From Paenibacillus wynnii (lineage in GTDB: Bacteria > Bacillota > Bacilli > Paenibacillales > Paenibacillaceae), in assembly GCF_030812855.1 (NCBI RefSeq), contig NZ_JAUSTK010000045.1, forward strand, positions 1 to 32,477: a stretch of 32,477 nt of DNA, given 5' to 3'. A program made the position numbers and the translations under genes. This document shows positions 7,421 through 14,141 of the stretch, piece by piece. Every line of letters starts with the position of its first letter. The stretch's first letter is position 1. Below the pieces are notes generated by a model. The model saw nothing but the letters and a program-made list of their open reading frames with translations. It was not told the origin of the DNA and ran no database searches.

Positions 7421-9007
7421 TTATTCATTTCTAGGGATAAGCACAGTATAATTCTTAAATTTTGTAATGGAAAAATGCTCACTCTCCATCGGAAGAGACT
7501 GCAACTCTCCATTCCAAATGATATAAGCAGCCTTCTCCTTCGAGGTTATGTCCGGCCGGCCAAAAACATATCTGCCAAATGAAGACACCACCTGAAATGC
7601 ATCACCGGGATTCTTGTACTTAACAGTCTGCAGAAAGTCATTAGGATTAATTTTCTCATAAAAAAGCACATAAATATAAGGCATGTTTACCTGATCTGTA
7701 ACGTACACCTTACCTTCACTCTCTATAGAAGCAAATTGTACAGCTTCACCGAACGATTCATAAAAAGCCGGTCCGATTTCTTGAGGATAGTCACGAAAGT
7801 ATGCCGCAGCGAACAGTACAAAGAATACACCGAACAAGGCAGCTGAAGCGACTCCTGCAGCTTTTACCTTGTGGGCAAGCCATAAAAACCCTTCAACAAT
7901 TAAAAATAGCAGAGGATAAAAAATAACGTTAATCCGGTTGATATTTACATCCGTGATGAAGGACATAAGAACAGATACGATAAGCCATAACAGAACTAAA
8001 AAGCGAGGTCCCGCTGCATGTTCTTTATTCCATAAGGATTGCAGCATTAGGATCAGACCCACAACAGCAAAAGGTAATGCAATGGGATAAGCGTATCCAT
8101 AAGGACTAATCGCATTCCAGAGCAGTCCATCCGTTCCACTGACAATCAAGCTTATAAAGTTCCGGAAATTTGCACTGGCAGCTGCCCATAGGTCTCCACC
8201 AAATAGAGAGGAAATTTCCTCAACACGCGGTGTAGTCAATTTCGGTATTGAAAAGAGCAGTGTTTCTATGCTCTGGAGCTTCCAATGGTTGATAATAATA
8301 AATAATAGAATAGGTAGAGCCAATAGTACAAACAACACAACATTCCAAAGCGCTGTTCGAAGTGTCAGCATCCTGTTAAATAGCAGGAACACAGCTACTG
8401 CCAAGGTAAATACCGGTATGAAAAAATATGCAGTCCCATACGCATACAGCGAAAGTGCCGCTAAGACAGTAAAACCATAAGACCATTTCGGGGATTGGAA
8501 TGACTTCAATGCACAGTAAGCTGCAATTAAAATAAGGGTTGGTAATAAATTGGATTCCAGCGCCCATCTGGACATCATAATATGCCATGGATTAATAGCG
8601 ATAAGGAACATTGCAGCTAGATCTGCAGACTTAGATTTAAACAAAGCTTTGGAAAAAAGATAAAATACGATCATGCCCAGCAAGCCCATCAGCAAGCTGA
8701 CTGCCCGCACTGAAAATGGAGTTAATCCGAATCCTAAAATAAAGGGCATGGACAAATAGGCATAAAGGGCATTCTGGCCGCTTCCCCATGAAATAAGGTG
8801 AATCGGCAAGTGAATTCCGTTCCGATCTATCCCGTAATGTAGAATAGCAAATGCATCATAACCTATGGATGCTTCGTCCTGATTCAAACCTCCGGGAATG
8901 GACCCTATGTAAAGAATGCGAATTGCAGCTCCCGATAGAAACAAAGCTACCAGCCACGGATTGTTTCTGCAGTAGTTGTACCCACCTTTTAAACTACTCC
9001 ACAACAC
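7421..9007 (-). CDS. GT-C family (GT39/ArnT-like) membrane glycosyltransferase
   Basis: A 528-residue protein with about 11-13 TM helices. After the first helix it has GLNQDEASIGYDA, with Asp44-Glu45 matching the exoplasmic catalytic acid of PMT_2/ArnT-type enzymes. A small soluble domain follows the last TM helix (about 420-528). The start is GTG at 9007, with GAGGTG six bases upstream. It appears to be the first gene of the run GT-C, double GT-C, GT2, gtrA, sortase, with a 59-base gap to the next gene. It presumably transfers a lipid-linked sugar to an extracellular acceptor. Confidence 0.8.
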   Translation of the reverse strand: MLWSSLKGGYNYCRNNPWLVALFLSGAAIRILYIGSIPGGLNQDEASIGYDAFAILHYGIDRNGIHLPIHLISWGSGQNALYAYLSMPFILGFGLTPFSVRAVSLLMGLLGMIVFYLFSKALFKSKSADLAAMFLIAINPWHIMMSRWALESNLLPTLILIAAYCALKSFQSPKWSYGFTVLAALSLYAYGTAYFFIPVFTLAVAVFLLFNRMLTLRTALWNVVLFVLLALPILLFIIINHWKLQSIETLLFSIPKLTTPRVEEISSLFGGDLWAAASANFRNFISLIVSGTDGLLWNAISPYGYAYPIALPFAVVGLILMLQSLWNKEHAAGPRFLVLLWLIVSVLMSFITDVNINRINVIFYPLLFLIVEGFLWLAHKVKAAGVASAALFGVFFVLFAAAYFRDYPQEIGPAFYESFGEAVQFASIESEGKVYVTDQVNMPYIYVLFYEKINPNDFLQTVKYKNPGDAFQVVSSFGRYVFGRPDITSKEKAAYIIWNGELQSLPMESEHFSITKFKNYTVLIPRNE

Positions 9008-9096
9008 GCATCACCTCTTCAACAATATAATCTATATGCTGGATGAAGAAAAGCCCTTCCCTCTGGACTATGGAAGACGGCCGTATATACTTAATA

Positions 9097-9132
9097 CCAA
9101 AAAAGCGGCCCCTTCTATTAGAAGGAGCCGCT
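9097..9132 (-). terminator. intrinsic terminator of pbuG
   Basis: On the minus strand a 12-bp stem (AGCGGCTCCTTCT against AGAAGGGGCCGCT, one mismatch) with a three-base loop is followed by TTTTTT. It lies 18 bases past the pbuG stop and separates it from the glycosylation operon. Confidence 0.93.
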
Positions 9133-9150
9133 AACTTTAAAGATTAAGTC

Positions 9151-10551
9151 CTAACCTTGGCTGCCGATTAGTACATAACGAAGGATAATCAGAACAGCTA
9201 GTACCCACATCATCCAGTGAATATCATACTTCTTCTTGCCGGATAGGTTACCCACAAAAGCAAGAATAACATACGTAACAATACCGAAGGAAATACCATT
9301 AGCGATATTATAAGTGAACGGCATAATTACGAAGGTCAAGAAAGCTGGAATTGCAATAACCATATCTTCAAAATCAATCTGACGAATCGATTGGGCCATG
9401 AGTACACCAACGATAATAAGTGCTGCTGCCGTAGCTGAACCCGGAATCAATGCAACGACCGGAGCAAAGAACAACGCGAGCAGGAAGCATACCCCAGTGG
9501 TTACAGCAGTTAGACCTGTACGTCCGCCTTCTGCTACACCTGCGGCACTTTCAACATAAGCTGTCGTTGTGGATGTACCCAACACCGCACCGCCTGCTAC
9601 TGCAACCGCATCTACAAACATTGCTTTACCTACACGTTTTTTACCCTCTTCAGGGTTATCCATAATACCTGCACGCTGTGCTGTACCCACCAGCGTACCA
9701 AAAGTATCAAATAGTTCTACGAAAGTGAATGTTGCAATGGTCGAAACAATACCTGTATGAAGGATACCATCCCAGTCAAATTCCATAAAGTTCAATTGAG
9801 TGAAATCAGGAACCCAAGGGGTTTGCGGATTGGACAAGCTGCTGAAATCTACAGCACCCATCAGGATACCCGCTACAGTTGTACCAATAATACCAAACAG
9901 GATTGCACCGCGAACCTTAAGCACCATCAGGATGGCAATGAGAAGAAGACCTATAATAGCCAATTGAACATTTGTGTTCTCCAAGCTTCCCATGTGTATT
10001 ACAGTTTCGAAGGAAAGTACATCTGTAAAGGTGTTCGCTTTGATGTCGTTGCCGGCTTCAACGCCGATCGTCATCAAACCGCTGTTCTTAAGCCCGATAA
10101 TAGTGATAAACAAACCAATACCTACTGTAATTGCATGCTTCAAGCCGTCAGGAATGGCATCAAGCAATATTTGACGTACCCTGGTTATCGTTAAAAGGAT
10201 AAAGATCAAACCGGAAATGAATACCGCTGTCAATCCCATCTGCCAAGTAAATGGAGAATCCGATGTTGCAGAAGACAAGATTACGGATGCGAAGTATGCA
10301 TTAAGCCCCATACCAGGAGCCAAAGCTACCGGGAAATTAATAAACAAGCCCATAGCGATTGTAAAAATACCTGCTGCCAGTGCTGTTGCCAGAAATACGG
10401 AATACCATCCCATATCAATGCGGCCGAAAGCTGTTAAAGTTCCTGGGTTAACCGACAGGATATAAGCCATTGCCATAAACGTGGTCAAACCGGCCATAAT
10501 TTCTGTGCGCACAGTAGTACCATTCTCTTTCAGTTTGAAAAAGCGATTCAA
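9151..10551 (-). CDS. pbuG: NCS2-family hypoxanthine/guanine permease
   Basis: A 466-residue purine permease with about 12-14 TM segments. Family signatures include TFMAMAYILSVNPGTL near the N-terminus, APGMGLNAYFA, FVELFDTFGTLVGTA and GTSTTTAYVESAAGVAEGGRTGL, which mark the AzgA/PbuG branch of NCS2. The start is TTG at 10551, with GGGGGAG six bases upstream. The 5' leader carries a guanine-type riboswitch and the promoter is preceded by two PurR boxes, matching known control of B. subtilis pbuG. It imports hypoxanthine and guanine for salvage. guaA lies in the same strand direction about 2 kb away. Confidence 0.93.
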   Translation of the reverse strand: MNRFFKLKENGTTVRTEIMAGLTTFMAMAYILSVNPGTLTAFGRIDMGWYSVFLATALAAGIFTIAMGLFINFPVALAPGMGLNAYFASVILSSATSDSPFTWQMGLTAVFISGLIFILLTITRVRQILLDAIPDGLKHAITVGIGLFITIIGLKNSGLMTIGVEAGNDIKANTFTDVLSFETVIHMGSLENTNVQLAIIGLLLIAILMVLKVRGAILFGIIGTTVAGILMGAVDFSSLSNPQTPWVPDFTQLNFMEFDWDGILHTGIVSTIATFTFVELFDTFGTLVGTAQRAGIMDNPEEGKKRVGKAMFVDAVAVAGGAVLGTSTTTAYVESAAGVAEGGRTGLTAVTTGVCFLLALFFAPVVALIPGSATAAALIIVGVLMAQSIRQIDFEDMVIAIPAFLTFVIMPFTYNIANGISFGIVTYVILAFVGNLSGKKKYDIHWMMWVLAVLIILRYVLIGSQG

Positions 10552-10592
10552 ATTGTTCTCCCCCTAAGGTATGTTGGTATGCTGTTGGCAGC

Positions 10593-10624
10593 AACAAAAG
10601 GCCGGAGTCTTGGGAGACGCCGGC
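10593..10624 (-). terminator. expression-platform terminator of the pbuG riboswitch
   Basis: On the minus strand GCCGGCGTCT-CCCA-AGACTCCGGC (one mismatch) is followed by CTTTTGTT, between aptamer and start codon. It is the expected OFF hairpin that forms when purine is bound. Confidence 0.8.
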
Positions 10625-10694
10625 TCGAAAAAAAAGTTCCTCCTTGATAATCACCAGCCTTACAGCAGTGATAACCTAGGAATCCTCTTCTTAA

Positions 10695-10757
10695 TCGTAG
10701 CCAGGTCATTACGGTGACCTCGTAGAAACTTTCAGGCCAATCCCTGAAATTATACGA
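10695..10757 (-). ncRNA. purine riboswitch aptamer, guanine/hypoxanthine type
   Basis: The minus strand reads TCGTATAAT, a P2 hairpin (TCAGG/CCTGA), TTTCTACG, a P3 hairpin (AGGTCACCGTA...TGACCT), then GGCTACGA closing P1. The base matching position 74 of the B. subtilis xpt aptamer is C (GGCTAC), which indicates guanine/hypoxanthine rather than adenine recognition. Confidence 0.95.
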
Positions 10758-10781
10758 ATATTTGTGTTGTTGTGCTTTATC

Positions 10782-10811
10782 ATTTTAGGTGGACATGACA
10801 TGAGTTGTCAA
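10782..10811 (-). promoter_or_regulatory. pbuG promoter
   Basis: Minus-strand TTGACA (10806-10811), 18-base spacer, TAAAAT (10782-10787). Transcription would start about 20 bases before the riboswitch. Confidence 0.8.
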
Positions 10812-10815
10812 TGGC

Positions 10816-10860
10816 AAAAACGAACATTATTCGTCATATTTTTTAAATCGTTCGTAAATC
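10816..10860 (-). promoter_or_regulatory. pair of inverted PurR boxes
   Basis: Two inverted copies of the PurBox core: AAACGAACATTATT on the plus strand (about 10817-10831) and TTTACGAACGATTT on the minus strand (about 10845-10858). Their spacing and orientation match the divergent double PurBox bound by PurR of Firmicutes. They lie immediately upstream of the pbuG -35 element. Confidence 0.75.
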
Positions 10861-10895
10861 AGACAATTTTCGCGACGACACCACTTGACCCATTG

Positions 10896-12026
10896 TCATT
10901 GTCCGGCTGCTGAACGATTGAGAAGGAATTCTTCGAGTTGGTTTATATTCTGGAATCGATGAATTGGAACTGCGTGGATGTAAAGATGGCTCTCTAACTG
11001 AACGTTAAGATGTTCCACGGCTGCTTGAAGCTGGAATAATTTTTCAGGATCAACAAGAGCCGCCAGATCAGGAAATCCTAAACGGTTATAGCTATCCTGA
11101 TAGTCTAAGCCGGAATTCAATTCACTGGGCCACTGCCCCTTTTCAGCAAAAAATAAAAAACGGGCGATTTCATCCTGTACCCCAATAGCCGCGAAAAAAG
11201 CCGTAGGATAATCATTGCTTTCACAAGCAGTAAGAATTTTGTCTAAAGTACCCTTTGCCTCCTCGTAAAAGCCGTTCATTCGCTCACGATAAGATGGTGT
11301 TCCAGCGTATGACTCCTTGTGAGTCAGTACCAGTTCAAGGGTATCGGCTGTCAATTGCTCACAAGCCAACCGGATGTCTGCGGATATCCGACTGTACAGA
11401 ATAACGTTATAATGGTGCTCCAATCGGTTTGGTTTTATGGGGAGTTGTAGAGTTTGTTCTATATTTTTGCCCCATCCCCTAGTGAAATATGTACGATTCA
11501 GCAGAGCAAGACATTGAAATATTTTTGTTAAAATCAATTGTGCCTCTGTTCGATAAAATGTAATGTTATTCTCCAAGTTGCGGGCACAGCTCATTTTATA
11601 CAAATGAACATAGACATCATTAAGCTGAGACTCCGCTTTTTCTGTCAGCTTTTGTCCATTACTCGGCTCCTGATTGGATGAAATAGATTCTCTCAGCTTC
11701 ATAAACCGAAGTCGGTCTGCCTCCGAACGGACATATAGAAACTGACAATCCGCAATAATTGTAGTAAACGGATCATCGAAAGAGGCCATTTTTTCAGCAC
11801 GCTCCCAGCTAATGGGCCAAAAATCAAAGCTGATGTCGTTTAATACAAAGGATAGACTGGCTGAATAACCTTTAGACGTAGCTGGAATAAAGAAAAAATC
11901 AAGATCTGACCGCTTAGTAGCCGTTCCTTGCGCATAAGACCCATAATAGGCAACAATCGCAATATCCTCCGGACAAGTAGCTTTGATATGGTTAACCATC
12001 GTTTGGGCAACATTAAATACGTCCAA
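10896..12026 (-). CDS. nucleotidyltransferase-fold protein of unknown substrate
   Basis: About 376 residues. The N-terminus carries the polymerase-beta-like nucleotidyltransferase signature GSYAQGTATKRSDLDFFF, with GS near residue 29 and the metal-binding pair DxD near residues 41 and 43. The rest is mostly helical, with no recognised domain; the layout resembles kanamycin-type nucleotidyltransferases and similar NMP transferases. The start is TTG at 12026 with GGGAGGG six bases upstream; the upstream ATG (12041) would place that site inside the gene. A perfect hairpin (CAAGGAT/ATCCTTG) precedes the gene at 12059-12077. It appears monocistronic. An antibiotic-resistance role is possible but not shown. 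Confidence 0.75.
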   Translation of the reverse strand: MDVFNVAQTMVNHIKATCPEDIAIVAYYGSYAQGTATKRSDLDFFFIPATSKGYSASLSFVLNDISFDFWPISWERAEKMASFDDPFTTIIADCQFLYVRSEADRLRFMKLRESISSNQEPSNGQKLTEKAESQLNDVYVHLYKMSCARNLENNITFYRTEAQLILTKIFQCLALLNRTYFTRGWGKNIEQTLQLPIKPNRLEHHYNVILYSRISADIRLACEQLTADTLELVLTHKESYAGTPSYRERMNGFYEEAKGTLDKILTACESNDYPTAFFAAIGVQDEIARFLFFAEKGQWPSELNSGLDYQDSYNRLGFPDLAALVDPEKLFQLQAAVEHLNVQLESHLYIHAVPIHRFQNINQLEEFLLNRSAAGQ

Positions 12027-12058
12027 TATGAACCCTCCCATTGCTTCTATGTACCTCT

Positions 12059-12077
12059 CAAGGATATTCGATCCTTG
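12059..12077. promoter_or_regulatory. perfect hairpin/dyad upstream of the nucleotidyltransferase gene
   Basis: CAAGGAT-attcg-ATCCTTG: a 7-bp perfect inverted repeat with a five-base loop, 33 bases before the TTG start. No T-tract follows, so an operator or 5'-leader hairpin is more likely than a terminator. Confidence 0.4.
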
Positions 12078-12125
12078 CCAGGAAATGTTGGGAATTAATA
12101 ACTATAATTAAATTTATCTCAATGA

Positions 12126-12314
12126 AATAACTGCATTCTGTACACTTATTATTGGGGAATGATCCTGCTAAGTGACTTTAGTTGTACTTTTTGCATTTAT
12201 ATCCTGAAAAACCCTCATAATGCACCTTCCCCAAGGAATATAGCTGCAGAAAATACAATTAAAGTATCGCCCCTCGGCAAAATCGATGGTTTAAGTGTAC
12301 AAACTACAACTAAC
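12126..12314. repeat. four-box intergenic element, copy A
   Basis: Four 25-bp imperfect palindromic boxes start at 12126 (+), 12177 (+), 12239 (-) and 12290 (-). Start-to-start spacing is 51, 62 and 51 bp. The box pattern is TTTARTTGYA-N5-TRCANYTAWA. Spacers of 26, 37 and 26 bp have no evident similarity to those of copies B and C. The element fills most of the gap between the guaA terminator and the nucleotidyltransferase gene; nothing else was seen there except the hairpin at 12059. Confidence 0.8.
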
Positions 12315-12398
12315 CTGAAAAGCCAAGGCATGTGACCCCGCAGACACCTGCACATTACCAGGTATTAAATGGCCTTGTTTTAAAAAAGTGCGCATAAA

Positions 12399-12438
12399 AA
12401 AGAGCTGGAACGCCGTTGTACCGGCAGTTCCAGCTCTT
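12399..12438 (-). terminator. intrinsic terminator of guaA
   Basis: Minus strand: a stem of about 16 bp (AAGAGCTGGAAC against GTTCCAGCTCTT, extended by GCCG/CGGC with a mismatch) followed by TTTTTT. It lies 18 bases past the guaA stop. Confidence 0.93.
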
Positions 12439-12455
12439 GCTTTTGGATGATCCTT

Positions 12456-13994
12456 CTATTCCCACTCAATCGTTGCAGGCGGTTTGGAGGTCACATCATA
12501 TACAATGCGATTTACGTTTTCTACTTCGTTTACGATACGAACAGAGATTTTCTCCAATACATCCCACGGAATACGTGCCCAGTCAGCGGTCATGCCGTCG
12601 ATGGAAGTTACTGCACGAATACCTACAGTGTATGAGTACGTACGGGCATCACCCATAACGCCAACACTCTTCATGTTAGGCAAAGCTGTAAAGTACTGCC
12701 AAATCTCACGGTCCAGACCGGCTTTGGCAATCTCTTCACGCAAGATTAAGTCGGAGTCCCTTACGATGGTCAGCTTTTCTTCCGTAATTTCACCCAGCAC
12801 ACGAATTGCGAGTCCCGGTCCAGGGAAAGGTTGACGCCATACGATCGCATGCGGCATTCCCAGCTCTTCGCCCAATTTACGGACTTCGTCTTTGAACAAT
12901 GTGTTCAGAGGTTCAATCAGGCTAAATTTCATATCTTCAGGAAGCCCGCCCACATTATGATGCGATTTGATGGTTTGTGCTGTTGCCGTTCCGCTCTCTA
13001 CAATATCCGTATAAAGTGTTCCTTGGGCTAGGAATGAGAAGTCTCCCAGCTTAGCTGACTCTTCATCGAAGCAATAAATGAACTCATTTCCGATGATTTT
13101 ACGCTTCTGTTCAGGGTCATCTACACCAGCCAGCTTGCTCATAAAACGCTCACGGGCATCAATTTTGACAACATGAATATCGAACTTACCTACGAATGTT
13201 TCCATAACGCTCTCTGCCTCGCCCTTGCGCAGAAGACCGTGATCGATAAACATACAGGTTAATTGATCCCCAATCGCACGATGGATAAGCATCGCCACCA
13301 CGGAGGAATCAACTCCGCCGCTAAGTGCGCAAAGTACTTTTTTATCTCCGACTTTATCTTGAATATCCTTAATTGCGTCTTCAATAAACGATTCCATCGT
13401 CCATTTGCCTTCGCAACCGCAAATTTCGTACAAGAAGTTGGAGATCATCTCGTTACCGCGTACGGAATGTTGCACCTCAGGGTGGAACTGAACGGCAAAG
13501 AATTTGCGTTCGTTGTGGCTCATTGCCGCGATTGGGGCGCTTTCGGTACCCGCATCCAGCTTAAAGCCTGTCGGAAGCTCAACGACATGGTCACCATGGC
13601 TCATCCATACGGTCTGGCGGCTCTCAAGTCCCCCAGCAAGCAAAGCTCCTAGTTCAAAGTCGACGTCTGCTTTGCCGTACTCACGTTTTGCAGAGCGCTC
13701 CACCTTACCTTCAAGCTGATGGGCCATAAGCTGCATACCGTAACAGATACCGAAGATTGGCAGACCCAAATCATAAATAGCTGGATCAACATGCGGTGCA
13801 TCCTCAGCATAGACACTGCTAGGGCCGCCGGAGAAAATAATTCCCTTAGGTGAAAGTGCTTTGATCTTGTCAATTGGCGTATTGTACGGCAGAAGCTCGC
13901 TGTATACCCCTAGGTCCCGAATTCTGCGCGCGATAAGTTGGTTATATTGTCCTCCGAAATCGAGAACGACGATGATTTCATTTGGCTTGTCCAT
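12456..13994 (-). CDS. guaA: GMP synthase (glutamine-hydrolysing)
   Basis: A 512-residue enzyme that converts XMP, ATP and glutamine to GMP. The N-terminal class I glutamine amidotransferase has Cys84 (GICYGMQ), His171 and Glu173 (FHPEVQHS). The ATP pyrophosphatase domain carries the P-loop SGGVDSS (225-231). The C-terminal dimerisation domain ends in VTSKPPATIEWE, the usual GuaA terminus. ATG 13994 is chosen because GGGAGG lies about 6 bases upstream and the length is normal; the longer frame reaching 14117 adds non-homologous residues. It has its own promoter 28 bases upstream, so no riboswitch fits in the leader. It follows the DUF58/transglutaminase pair, as in the B. subtilis yeaD-yebA-guaA order. 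Confidence 0.98.
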   Translation of the reverse strand: MDKPNEIIVVLDFGGQYNQLIARRIRDLGVYSELLPYNTPIDKIKALSPKGIIFSGGPSSVYAEDAPHVDPAIYDLGLPIFGICYGMQLMAHQLEGKVERSAKREYGKADVDFELGALLAGGLESRQTVWMSHGDHVVELPTGFKLDAGTESAPIAAMSHNERKFFAVQFHPEVQHSVRGNEMISNFLYEICGCEGKWTMESFIEDAIKDIQDKVGDKKVLCALSGGVDSSVVAMLIHRAIGDQLTCMFIDHGLLRKGEAESVMETFVGKFDIHVVKIDARERFMSKLAGVDDPEQKRKIIGNEFIYCFDEESAKLGDFSFLAQGTLYTDIVESGTATAQTIKSHHNVGGLPEDMKFSLIEPLNTLFKDEVRKLGEELGMPHAIVWRQPFPGPGLAIRVLGEITEEKLTIVRDSDLILREEIAKAGLDREIWQYFTALPNMKSVGVMGDARTYSYTVGIRAVTSIDGMTADWARIPWDVLEKISVRIVNEVENVNRIVYDVTSKPPATIEWE

Positions 13995-14021
13995 TACGTG
14001 CCTCCCTTGATTATTGGATTC

Positions 14022-14051
14022 ATTATACTCATGGATAATTAACACCGTCAA
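14022..14051 (-). promoter_or_regulatory. guaA promoter
   Basis: Minus-strand TTGACG (14046-14051), 18-base spacer, TATAAT (14022-14027). The predicted leader is only about 20 bases. A weak CCCTTT/AAAGGG hairpin at about 14067-14090 lies between this promoter and the upstream gene. Confidence 0.75.
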
Positions 14052-14141
14052 GGAAGGAGACACCGTATTGTAGAACCCTTTTGTCAAAATCAAAGGGTAC
14101 ACTTCCTGATCTTGCAAGAATAAACAAACAATGCACGTTTA

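Noticed and set aside
12126..12314. MITE or other transposable element as explanation for the four-box elements
   Set aside because: No terminal inverted repeats beyond the boxes, no clear target duplications and no alignable interior between copies. Not fully excluded for very old copies.
13995..14117. N-terminal extension of guaA
   Set aside because: Extra residues are not GuaA-like. The promoter and ribosome binding site lie inside this stretch and point to the ATG at 13994.
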